This document shows positions 15,983-22,429 of a stretch of DNA of 22,652 nucleotides, piece by piece. The DNA is from Candidatus Woesearchaeota archaeon CG11_big_fil_rev_8_21_14_0_20_43_8. GTDB taxonomy: Archaea; Nanobdellota; Nanobdellia; Woesearchaeales; CG08-08-20-14. How positions within the stretch are numbered: position 1 is the first letter of the stretch; each line of letters begins with the position of its first letter. The stretch covers positions 1 through 22,652 of the forward strand of contig PCVE01000080.1 in the NCBI GenBank assembly GCA_002762705.1, read 5' to 3'. The notes below the pieces were generated by a model. It was not told the origin of the DNA. It made no database searches and saw only the letters and a list, made by a program, of their open reading frames with translations. Position numbers and translations under genes: made by a program.

Positions 15983-16117
15983 GTGCCTCAGAAAGATCAG
16001 ATATCATCAAATCCGCGGAAAACAACCATATCACAGGTCACCCTGCGTTGCTTAAAGACATGTGTCTTTTAGCGATTGGATCCAAGATCAGCCGGGGATA
16101 ACCTCATCACAGGCACA
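15983..16117 (-). ncRNA. Candidate long box C/D guide RNA (sRNA)
   Basis: On the minus strand a box C GTGATGA (16110-16104) is followed by exactly 12 bases, GGTTATCCCCGG, and a box D' CTGA (16091-16088). Further on, box C' TTGATGA (16010-16004) is followed by exactly 12 bases, TATCTGATCTTT, and box D CTGA (15991-15988). GTGCC just before box C (16116-16112) is the exact reverse complement of GGCAC just after box D (15987-15983), giving the terminal stem of a kink-turn RNA. A TATA box about 25 bases upstream and a T6 run behind frame the unit. The first guide is complementary over 11 of 12 bases to the conserved 23S rRNA segment CCGGGGAUAAC. At about 135 bases it is twice the usual archaeal length, because 77 bases with a hairpin separate D' from C'. 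It would direct 2'-O-methylation with L7Ae, Nop5 and fibrillarin. Confidence 0.62.
16050..16073 (-). repeat. Hairpin inside the candidate C/D RNA
   Basis: An 11-base arm GCTAAAAGACA (16073-16063) and TGTCTTTAAGC (16060-16050) pair with a single A/A mismatch around a two-base spacer. The hairpin occupies the interval between box D' and box C' and probably folds that insert out of the guide RNA core. It could fold on either strand. Confidence 0.6.
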
Positions 16118-16133
16118 GGTTATGACAGATAGA

Positions 16134-16150
16134 GCCGTTTTAAATACTTT
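16134..16150 (-). promoter_or_regulatory. TATA box of the candidate C/D RNA
   Basis: The minus strand reads AAGTATTTAAAACGG with its centre near 16142. A start 25 bases downstream falls at about 16117, one base before the GTGCC that opens the predicted terminal stem. Confidence 0.55.
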
Positions 16151-16155
16151 ACGAA

Positions 16156-16172
16156 GGAAACATTTAAATAAT
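16156..16172 (+). promoter_or_regulatory. BRE/TATA promoter, divergent from the C/D RNA
   Basis: GGAAACATTTAAATA is a strong BRE plus box A, centred near 16166, with an expected start near 16192. The first ten bases are identical to the promoter at 17359. It would give the zinc-ribbon gene a 5' leader of about 56 bases. A weaker box (GATTTATTTC, 16218-16227) sits 25 bases before the ATG at 16248 and could give a leaderless form. Confidence 0.55.
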
Positions 16173-16247
16173 ATCAAAATCTAATGATAATCGGTATTTC
16201 GAGAGGGATTGAAAAGCGATTTATTTCAATGTTAATTAGATATCTGA

Positions 16248-16400
16248 ATGGTGTACAACATGAGCGATGTATTCAATGATTTGGATGTACTTGAACAGAA
16301 ATGCCCAAAATGTGGCATTATACTAGATTTCGGTAGCAACACTGAATATGACGAAAAGCATGATACCCATATCTGTCTGAACTGCAAGACACTTCTATGA
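16248..16400 (+). CDS. Small zinc-ribbon protein
   Basis: This ORF has 50 residues from the ATG at 16248, or 46 from a second in-frame ATG at 16260. It ends in TGA at 16398-16400. The product contains CPKCG near the start and CLNC near the end (EQKCPKCGIILDFG ... HICLNCKTLL), two CxxC knuckles 23 residues apart, which would bind one zinc ion in a zinc-ribbon fold. Such tiny proteins in archaea are often parts of transcription or translation machinery, but nothing here identifies the partner. Its stop overlaps the stop of the convergent 64-residue ORF by six bases. The CxxC spacing makes a real gene likely despite the length. Confidence 0.7.
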   Translation: MVYNMSDVFNDLDVLEQKCPKCGIILDFGSNTEYDEKHDTHICLNCKTLL

Positions 16401-16589
16401 TTTTCTTCGTGTTTTCTTGGTCTTTTTGCTTTTTGGCAGACTTTTGCCATCTGGCTTCAGAAGCTTCGCAAGTTTTTTCTCCTTTATCAAAATATCAGCA
16501 TTCTCTTTGTCAAGCTCTTTTTGGGTTGGCACATGATGCTCTTCTTCTTTTTTAGCCAATCTCATTATTTTTCGTATAAACCAGCTCAT
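16395..16589 (-). CDS. Small basic hypothetical protein
   Basis: This ORF has 64 residues from the ATG at 16589. A longer form from 16616 is open, but the TATA box TATTTAAAT (centre about 16619) would overlap that start and sits 30 bases before the ATG at 16589, so the shorter leaderless form is preferred. The N-terminus MSWFIRKIMRLA could form an amphipathic helix. The middle is Glu/Lys-rich, and the tail (KSLPKSKKTKKTRRKS) is very basic and probably disordered, suiting RNA or ribosome contact. I do not recognise a family. It is divergent from aIF6 with overlapping promoter regions. Confidence 0.55.
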   Translation of the reverse strand: MSWFIRKIMRLAKKEEEHHVPTQKELDKENADILIKEKKLAKLLKPDGKSLPKSKKTKKTRRKS

Positions 16590-16613
16590 GGTGTTATCAA
16601 TGATGTAGAGTCC

Positions 16614-16626
16614 CATTTAAATACGT
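16614..16626 (-). promoter_or_regulatory. TATA box of the 64-residue ORF
   Basis: The minus strand reads CGTATTTAAATGG, centred near 16619 and 30 bases before the ATG at 16589. It lies only about 15 bases from the plus-strand TATA box of aIF6, so the two promoters may compete for TBP/TFB. Confidence 0.6.
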
Positions 16627-16628
16627 AA

Positions 16629-16642
16629 TGTTTTTATAGGGG
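16629..16642 (+). promoter_or_regulatory. TATA box of the aIF6 gene
   Basis: TGTTTTTATAGGGG is centred near 16636, 28 bases before the ATG at 16664, predicting a leaderless aIF6 mRNA. Confidence 0.6.
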
Positions 16643-16663
16643 TCGTATCTCCTGAAAAGCACA

Positions 16664-17344
16664 ATGACACATAATCACATATTGATCACAAATTTCAATA
16701 GTAATCCTAATGTCGGATTATATGTATTTGCTACAGATGAATATTGCCTTGTTGGAAGAGATGTACCTATAAAAACCATCAAAGAGATCGAAAAAGTGCT
16801 TTCTGTCCCAGTACACATAGTATCGATCTGCGGGACTTCGCTTTTAGGTGTATTCTGCGCTGGCAACAAAAAATGTCTGCTTATACCATCTATCGCTTTT
16901 GAATCAGAGATGACGAAGCTGGATGAATTAGGCATCAGATACAGCATGATCGATACAAAATTGACTGCTCTTGGAAACAATATCTTATGCAATGACAAAG
17001 GTGCGATCGTCAGCCATGATTTTGAAGAATCGACCGTCAAACAGATATCCCTAGCACTTGGCGTCCCTGTTGTGAAATCCAAGATCTCTGGACTTGATAT
17101 AATCGGATCACTGGCGACACTTAACAGCAATGGTAAATGTCTTATCCACCATGATATTGAATCTTTTGAAAAAAAACTTGTCGAGAAAAATCTCGGTGTG
17201 ATCTGCATTGAAGGCACAGTGAACATGGGAAGTCCATATATCAGTTCTGGTGTGGTCACAAACAAGAATGGATTCATCATCGGATCTCTTAGCGGAGGCC
17301 CTGAGATAGATAACGCAGATAAAGCTTTTGGCTTTATGGATTAG
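16664..17344 (+). CDS. Translation initiation factor 6 (aIF6)
   Basis: The protein has 226 residues, the expected length for archaeal IF6, the anti-association factor that binds the 50S subunit and takes part in its maturation. The five-fold repeated pentein pattern is visible: NVGLYVFATDEYCLVG near the start, a repeat beginning LSVPVHIVSICGTSLLGVFCAGN, then ALGNNILCNDKGAIVSHDF (about 102-120), LGVPVVKSKISGLDIIGSLATLN, and the closing GVVTNKNGFIIGSLSGGPEIDNADKAFGFMD. The ATG at 16664 is placed by a TATA box 28 bases upstream. No ribosomal-protein neighbours (L31e, L39e), common beside aIF6 elsewhere, are seen here. A T6 run follows the stop. Confidence 0.93.
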   Translation: MTHNHILITNFNSNPNVGLYVFATDEYCLVGRDVPIKTIKEIEKVLSVPVHIVSICGTSLLGVFCAGNKKCLLIPSIAFESEMTKLDELGIRYSMIDTKLTALGNNILCNDKGAIVSHDFEESTVKQISLALGVPVVKSKISGLDIIGSLATLNSNGKCLIHHDIESFEKKLVEKNLGVICIEGTVNMGSPYISSGVVTNKNGFIIGSLSGGPEIDNADKAFGFMD

Positions 17345-17349
17345 CATAC

Positions 17350-17355
17350 TTTTTT
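17350..17355 (+). terminator. T6 terminator after aIF6
   Basis: ACTTTTTTCTT begins six bases after the aIF6 stop codon and immediately precedes the next promoter, consistent with oligo-T termination in archaea. Confidence 0.5.
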
Positions 17356-17358
17356 CTT

Positions 17359-17373
17359 GGAAACATTTATATC
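17359..17373 (+). promoter_or_regulatory. BRE/TATA promoter of the PRPP synthetase unit
   Basis: GGAAACATTTATATC has its TATA centre near 17369, giving an expected start near 17394-17397. That leaves an untranslated leader of about 115 bases before the PRPP synthetase ATG, unlike the leaderless genes nearby. Confidence 0.55.
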
Positions 17374-17394
17374 ATTCTGCTTCTGTGTTTTTAT

Positions 17395-17504
17395 TGCACG
17401 CTGAAGTTTTGATGCGTCAAGGAGCCTTGAAAAACCGATTGGCAAGAATCAAGAGATGTATCTTGCTATCTCCAAAGATATCTCAGGACTCATTAGGGGG
17501 GTAA
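17395..17504 (+). promoter_or_regulatory. Structured leader with a 30-codon ORF before PRPP synthetase
   Basis: The predicted leader holds two clear inverted repeats: TCAAGG/CCTTGA (17417-17430) and GCAAGA/TCTTGC (17442-17466). An ORF of 30 codons (MRQGALKNRLARIKRC...SLGG) starts at 17412 and stops with TAA at 17502-17504, its end overlapping the GGGGGGT Shine-Dalgarno (17496-17502) of the downstream gene. This arrangement could couple leader translation or folding to PRPP synthetase expression. It matches no riboswitch class I recognise. Confidence 0.35.
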
Positions 17505-17510
17505 TGTCAG

Positions 17511-18491
17511 ATGAATATGTCACATGCGCCGAACCTTAAATTGATAAGCGGGACCAGACATCCAGAACTTGCGAAAGAAGTGGCGAATGCGCTTGGTGTG
17601 AAACTCACAGAGACAAGCATATCCAAATTTGCCGATGGCGAGATACATACAAAGATAGAAGAGAGCATCAGGGGAGACGATGTGTTTGTGATCCAACCGA
17701 CATCGTGTGATGTGAATGAAGCATTGATGGAACTGTTGATCATGATCGATGCATTGAAGCGGGCATCGGCAGGAAGGATCACGGCCGTCATCCCGTATTA
17801 TGGATATGCACGGCAAGACAGGAAGGCTACATCAAGAGAACCTATCAGCGCGAAGCTTGTCGCGAATCTCCTTGAGAAATCCGGAGCGGACAGAGTCCTT
17901 GTCATCGATCTACATGCTGCGCAGGTACAAGGATTCTTTGATATTCCAGTCGATAATCTCGATGCGCTGCCAATATTAGTCAGACATATGATGGATAAAA
18001 GTCTCACAGATGTCACGATCGTCTCACCAGATGTCGGCGGAGTGAAACGTGCGAGGGCGATGGCTAAATTATTATGCGCTCCGATCGCGATAATCGACAA
18101 GAGACGTACCCATGCGAACTGTGCTGAAGTCATGAATGTCATTGGTGAAGTGGCTGGAAAGGATTGCATACTGATCGACGATATGATCGACACCGCAGGA
18201 ACAATCACAGAAGCGGCGAAGGCTCTGAAAGAAGGTGGTGCAGGCAGGATCTTCGCCTGTGCTGTACATTCGGTATTATCTGGACCTGGCCTGGAAAGAT
18301 TGACCAGTTCTGTCATCGAAGAAGTCGTGTTCACAAACACGATCCCTATCGCAAAAAACAAGATGGCAAAGAATATGACTGTGCTTTCTGTCGCTCCATT
18401 GCTTGCGAAAGCGATCCGATGCATACATGTCCATGTCTCGATAAGCACATTGTTTGATGAAATCTTGAATGACAATTGCACACGAGGCTGA
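17511..18491 (+). CDS. prs: Ribose-phosphate pyrophosphokinase (PRPP synthetase)
   Basis: This cytoplasmic enzyme makes 5-phosphoribosyl diphosphate from ribose 5-phosphate and ATP for nucleotide, His and Trp synthesis. It has 326 residues, close to bacterial class I enzymes and longer than many archaeal ones (about 285). Seen: a conserved N-terminus LISGTRHPELAKEVA, FADGEIHTKIEESIRGDDVFVIQ (40-62), the ATP-loop region PYYGYARQDRK (95-105), the Mg-binding signature VIDLHAAQVQGFF (131-143), the PRPP loop DDMIDTAGT (223-231), and the C-terminal SVAPLLAKAI. The ATG at 17511 has GGGGGGT eight bases upstream; a second ATG at 17517 is possible. The C-terminal tail runs into the start region of the phosphate permease gene. 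Confidence 0.95.
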   Translation: MNMSHAPNLKLISGTRHPELAKEVANALGVKLTETSISKFADGEIHTKIEESIRGDDVFVIQPTSCDVNEALMELLIMIDALKRASAGRITAVIPYYGYARQDRKATSREPISAKLVANLLEKSGADRVLVIDLHAAQVQGFFDIPVDNLDALPILVRHMMDKSLTDVTIVSPDVGGVKRARAMAKLLCAPIAIIDKRRTHANCAEVMNVIGEVAGKDCILIDDMIDTAGTITEAAKALKEGGAGRIFACAVHSVLSGPGLERLTSSVIEEVVFTNTIPIAKNKMAKNMTVLSVAPLLAKAIRCIHVHVSISTLFDEILNDNCTRG

Positions 18492-18495
18492 AAGA

Positions 18496-19458
18496 ATGTT
18501 TGGATCCAGTTTTGATCTCACAACAGCATCGATATTCCTGTTCAGCGCATATTTGGGGTGGAACATCGGCGCTAATGATGCGGCGAACTGCGTCGGTCCG
18601 GCAGTCGGTGCTGGGCTTATCTCGCTTAGGAAAGGCCTGCTGCTCGTCGCGGCATCAGTCTTCCTTGGCGCAATTCTGCAGGGCAGCAAGACAATCGAAA
18701 CGATAAGCGGTATCGCAAGCCTTGGAAATCTTGATCTTGCAGTCATATCTGTCCTTGTCGGCGCATCCATCGTGCTTTTTTTATTGACACTTCGAGGGAT
18801 ACCGGTCTCTACCACTTTTGTCGTGCTTGGTGCGATTGTGGGAATATCATTGCTGATCGGCATTCCGGTCAACTGGGCGATCTCCACCACAATATTTATT
18901 TTCGGCCTTCTGACTCCGATAGTGAGCCTTTGTTTTTCTTATATGATATATAGATTCATACAGAACATGAACAGACGCTGGCCAAGTGTGTTCAGGGACA
19001 ACTGGATCAGATTGATACTGCTCATCAGCTGTGTCTTCATGGCATATAGCTTAGGTGCGAATAATGTTGGGAATGCTGTCGGTCTGCTGGTCGAAAAAAA
19101 GCTCATCATGCCGATAGTCGGTGGATTCATCGGTGGCTTCGCGATAGCAATCGGCGCGTTGACCATGGGAAAAAGAGTGGTGCTCACAGTCGGAAAAGAG
19201 ATATCGATATTGGATCCATTATCAGCATTCGCGGCGAGCATGGGCGCTGGGATCTGTCTATATACACTTGCATTGCTTGGCATCCCGACATCATCAAGCT
19301 TCGCCATCGTCGGAGCTGTCGCCGGTGTCGGAATATCACATGGAACTAACCTGGTCAACAGGCAGACTATCAGAAAGATCATAGAACATTGGTTCATATG
19401 TCCGGTCCTGGCTGGTCTGATGTCGATCCTCGTTTTTCTGATATTAAAGCTCATTTAA
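18496..19458 (+). CDS. PiT-family inorganic phosphate permease
   Basis: This polytopic membrane protein imports phosphate, normally with H+ or Na+. From the ATG at 18496 it has 320 residues. An ATG at 18469 would add nine residues and overlap PRPP synthetase by 23 bases, but GAGG stands about 9 bases before 18496 and the shorter form starts neatly before the first membrane helix. The two PiT signature loops are GANDAANCVG (25-34) and GANNVGNAVG (187-196), in the inverted-repeat halves of the fold. About ten hydrophobic segments are visible, with a short central loop (FIQNMNRRWPSVFRDN) smaller than in eukaryotic PiT. Only four bases separate it from the PRPP synthetase stop, so the two are likely co-transcribed. 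No PhoU-like partner is seen. Confidence 0.92.
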   Translation: MFGSSFDLTTASIFLFSAYLGWNIGANDAANCVGPAVGAGLISLRKGLLLVAASVFLGAILQGSKTIETISGIASLGNLDLAVISVLVGASIVLFLLTLRGIPVSTTFVVLGAIVGISLLIGIPVNWAISTTIFIFGLLTPIVSLCFSYMIYRFIQNMNRRWPSVFRDNWIRLILLISCVFMAYSLGANNVGNAVGLLVEKKLIMPIVGGFIGGFAIAIGALTMGKRVVLTVGKEISILDPLSAFAASMGAGICLYTLALLGIPTSSSFAIVGAVAGVGISHGTNLVNRQTIRKIIEHWFICPVLAGLMSILVFLILKLI

Positions 19459-19488
19459 GTCAGGATTAAAGAACTTTATCTTTTCCAA

Positions 19489-19502
19489 AAAGTTTTTATG
19501 GT
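19489..19502 (+). promoter_or_regulatory. TATA box of the oligosaccharyltransferase gene
   Basis: AAAGTTTTTATGGT is centred near 19497, about 32 bases before the ATG at 19529, predicting a leaderless or nearly leaderless mRNA independent of the PRPP synthetase unit. Confidence 0.5.
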
Positions 19503-19528
19503 ATCAGAAGACTTTATCTAAAGATAAA

Positions 19529-22429
19529 ATGAAAGAAAGCAAGATCTGGATCGGTTGCTCGATATTTGTCTTAATCCTCACCTCATTTCTATCTGCATAT
19601 TATGTCTCAGACATGAATATACTCGAAGATTATGGCAGATATCATGCCATCGATATATTGAAGAGAAGCATCGAAGAAGATGTCGCATCAAAATATCCCG
19701 GTCTTCCTCAATCAGAGCAGAATCGCATACTCCTGCAGTCGATAAAAGAAGAAGATATCGAATCTCTCGCATCAGATACTGCCGAATCATTCAAACAGGA
19801 GTATGAAGGTGAAGATGGAAGACCATATGTCTACGGCAATGATCCATTCTTTTATGTGCGTCAGGCAAGGAATCTGGCTGAGCGAGGTACAATATATGAT
19901 ATGTATCAATCTGGAAATGCTATGGATCGTATGAGGAACGCACCACATGGTTCAAGGTCAGAATCGACGATGCTTCCAAATCTTATATTTTGGATTTATA
20001 CCATCCTTTCACCATTTGGGATAGATTCTATCGAATCTGCGGCATTCATCCTTCCGGCGATATTGCTTGCGCTGAGTTCGATAGTCATCTTCTTGATCAC
20101 AAAAAGACTTTCAGATACGCAATGCGGACTTATCGCAGGATTCTTATTCGCTGTCAATCCCGTGCTGACACAAGGGATGCATGCTGGCTTCGCAGATACT
20201 AATGCCTTGAATATCTTCATGTCGTGCCTTGTCATGTATGTCATGGTGATACTCATGCAGAATCTTGATCTGTTCGGCCAAGCATGGAAACACAGAAAAG
20301 ATCTGATGTGCGCAGCAAAAAAACTCCTTGCGCCATGCGCCTGTTTCATCGCGCTTTGGGCATTATTCTTCATCTTCAAATTCACATGGACTGGATATTT
20401 CTATATATTTGCGATTGCTGCAGCAGGTATTGTGGTTTTTAGCATCGTCAAGATAGCTCTCCTCGCGCGCAAGTCGAAGATATGGCTGCTCGTGCTTCTT
20501 GGTTTCCTTGCTGTGAAAGAGCTGATAATCTATATCGCCTGGGATATGCCATTCATGAAACTTGTGCGCGTCAGGCTTGGACTTGATGCCACGACAAAAT
20601 CATTCTTTCCTAGCGCTTCTGCGACCGTGCAGGAACTTCTTCCAATCAGCCCAAAACTTCTTGGCAGTATCCATGGCGGCCAATATATATTTTTTCTTAC
20701 AGTGATCGCTTTTTTCATGATCATGTATGTCTGGATCATCAAAGAGAAAAGAAAGAGGGATTATGGCTGCCTTGCTTTGCTTGCGACTTGGTATTTGATG
20801 TTAGTATTTGCATCGGTGAACGCAAGACGGTTTGCGATCTATCTCATCCTTCCGGTATCGATTATCATAGGCATAGGTATGAAGACACCATTACATTATC
20901 TCTTGGATTATGTCGAGACAAATCTTGGTGGAAAACATGATCGTGTCATCGGGAAAATAGTCTTTTGCATTGTGGCCTGTGCATTGCTTTTTGCGTTCAT
21001 GCTTCCTGGGATACATGAACGAAACAGGGCACAGTCGAGTTCGGATGATATTCTCCGTGAAGTCATGGGGAGCAAGCTTCCGAACATGGATGATAATATG
21101 GATGCTGTGCTAAAAGAGATTGAAGCGAGATCACATCCTGAAGCGATAATCACAGCATGGTGGGATTATGGCTACCTTATGCAATATGTGGCGAGAAGAC
21201 CGACAATATTAGATGGGGGGAATTTCAATCTACCAAGAAGCTATTGGATTGCGAGAGCTCTGCTTGAGACAGATATAGAAAAATCGAAGAACATAATCAA
21301 TATGCTTGCCTGTGGCGGAGAAGCCTATACTTTCAATCATCTTGTGTGGGTCTCTAATGAGACTGAAGCCATGAAGACTATGCATCTTTTCCTCAAGATG
21401 TCAAAACAGGAGATACATGATTACTTATGGGATAATAACATGAGCCAGATCCAGTACAGGACAACTTCTGCAGACAACATGACTTGGAAGACGATATATC
21501 TTGCGAACCAGTTAGAAGAAGAGTCTTATACAGGATATTCTTTTTCAGATTTTTACAAGACTAAATACGGAGAGGATATACACGCGAAGCTCAACACGAG
21601 CTATCTAAGCATCACGTCGGATGATGAGATCGACAGATTGTTCAAGGTTTCAAAAGGATATGTGGATAATGAATCTTATTATGATCAACCTTATTCTGCT
21701 TATATTGGAAAGACTAAATACGATATGGATAGATATACTTGGGACAGCAAATTCGCATCAGAGCTTGACCCACAAAGCAGCAAAGAGTATTATCTTCTGA
21801 TAAGACAGAACAGGATCTCTGCGATATCGATGGCGAACAGGCTATATTTCACATTCCATGTTGATCATGATATCATCGAAAAGATGTTTGACGAACGTCT
21901 TCTACAGATGAGGAACCAATCTCTTGACCCGCTCACAGGATGGATGTATTGCGAACCAAAAGAGACTTATCTGGTCGTCACTGAAGATCTCTTGTTCAAA
22001 TTTTCTGCTCTCGATTATCTCGCTGGCTGGGATTTTGAGAGACCAAAAGAGGTGATGTTTAAGAAATCTCCTTTCATGTCGATGCCATGTTATGGATCAG
22101 AAGATCATCTCAAATGCGCTGATGGAACTACACCAGACACGATAGATATGGAATCAAGATTCAATTATGACGGACCAAAGAGATTCATCGTCTCGGCTGA
22201 CGGAAAGATAAGAGAGAAAGAATACAATGAGAGCGCAAGCGATCTCATCCATATCGTGTACAAGAAAAAAAGCACATGGAGATCATTTGTAGTCAGGGAA
22301 AAAAACGCTGATATGCTGATGGTCAGGCTTATCCTGTTCCCAGAAGACCATCCCGGATTCTCGCTATTCTCATTCCACGATGATGGTGATGTATCGAAGC
22401 GCACTGTCGCTTATCGCGTAGATATCTGA
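19529..22429 (+). CDS. aglB: Archaeal oligosaccharyltransferase, STT3/AglB family
   Basis: This membrane enzyme of 966 residues moves a lipid-linked glycan onto Asn of N-x-S/T sequons in exported proteins. Seen: a first TM helix (about 6-26), then an external loop with the acidic motif GNDPFFYVRQARN (103-115, Asp105), a second metal-binding motif GFADTNALNIF (220-230), about a dozen membrane helices up to about residue 500, and the STT3 catalytic signature WWDYG (544-548) opening the large extracellular domain. HGGQY and INARRF-like segments between the last helices fit the family. The extracellular part is long and carries several sequons itself. It has its own TATA box. The sequon-dense giant protein encoded at 9310-15876 is a natural substrate. 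Its stop region overlaps the convergent aminotransferase by 19 bases. Confidence 0.93.
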   Translation: MKESKIWIGCSIFVLILTSFLSAYYVSDMNILEDYGRYHAIDILKRSIEEDVASKYPGLPQSEQNRILLQSIKEEDIESLASDTAESFKQEYEGEDGRPYVYGNDPFFYVRQARNLAERGTIYDMYQSGNAMDRMRNAPHGSRSESTMLPNLIFWIYTILSPFGIDSIESAAFILPAILLALSSIVIFLITKRLSDTQCGLIAGFLFAVNPVLTQGMHAGFADTNALNIFMSCLVMYVMVILMQNLDLFGQAWKHRKDLMCAAKKLLAPCACFIALWALFFIFKFTWTGYFYIFAIAAAGIVVFSIVKIALLARKSKIWLLVLLGFLAVKELIIYIAWDMPFMKLVRVRLGLDATTKSFFPSASATVQELLPISPKLLGSIHGGQYIFFLTVIAFFMIMYVWIIKEKRKRDYGCLALLATWYLMLVFASVNARRFAIYLILPVSIIIGIGMKTPLHYLLDYVETNLGGKHDRVIGKIVFCIVACALLFAFMLPGIHERNRAQSSSDDILREVMGSKLPNMDDNMDAVLKEIEARSHPEAIITAWWDYGYLMQYVARRPTILDGGNFNLPRSYWIARALLETDIEKSKNIINMLACGGEAYTFNHLVWVSNETEAMKTMHLFLKMSKQEIHDYLWDNNMSQIQYRTTSADNMTWKTIYLANQLEEESYTGYSFSDFYKTKYGEDIHAKLNTSYLSITSDDEIDRLFKVSKGYVDNESYYDQPYSAYIGKTKYDMDRYTWDSKFASELDPQSSKEYYLLIRQNRISAISMANRLYFTFHVDHDIIEKMFDERLLQMRNQSLDPLTGWMYCEPKETYLVVTEDLLFKFSALDYLAGWDFERPKEVMFKKSPFMSMPCYGSEDHLKCADGTTPDTIDMESRFNYDGPKRFIVSADGKIREKEYNESASDLIHIVYKKKSTWRSFVVREKNADMLMVRLILFPEDHPGFSLFSFHDDGDVSKRTVAYRVDI

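Noticed and set aside
15992..16003. Second C/D guide (TATCTGATCTTT) pairing with the conserved 16S segment GGAUUAGAUA
   Set aside because: Pairing needs two G-U pairs and fails at the two bases next to box D; without the host rRNA sequence I do not claim a target.
15960..16140. tRNA, SRP RNA or RNase P RNA in the same intergenic region
   Set aside because: No T-loop GGTTCRA motif, no cloverleaf, and none of the conserved SRP or RNase P core sequences are visible.
16184..16279. A 31-codon ORF (MIIGISRGIEKRF...) starting at the ATG near 16184
   Set aside because: It lies only about 18 bases from the TATA centre, has no recognisable motif, and overlaps the better supported zinc-ribbon gene in another frame.
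17798..18481. Minus-strand ORF of 227 codons opposite PRPP synthetase
   Set aside because: It is a shadow of a well-conserved enzyme gene; no motif, promoter or ribosome site supports it.
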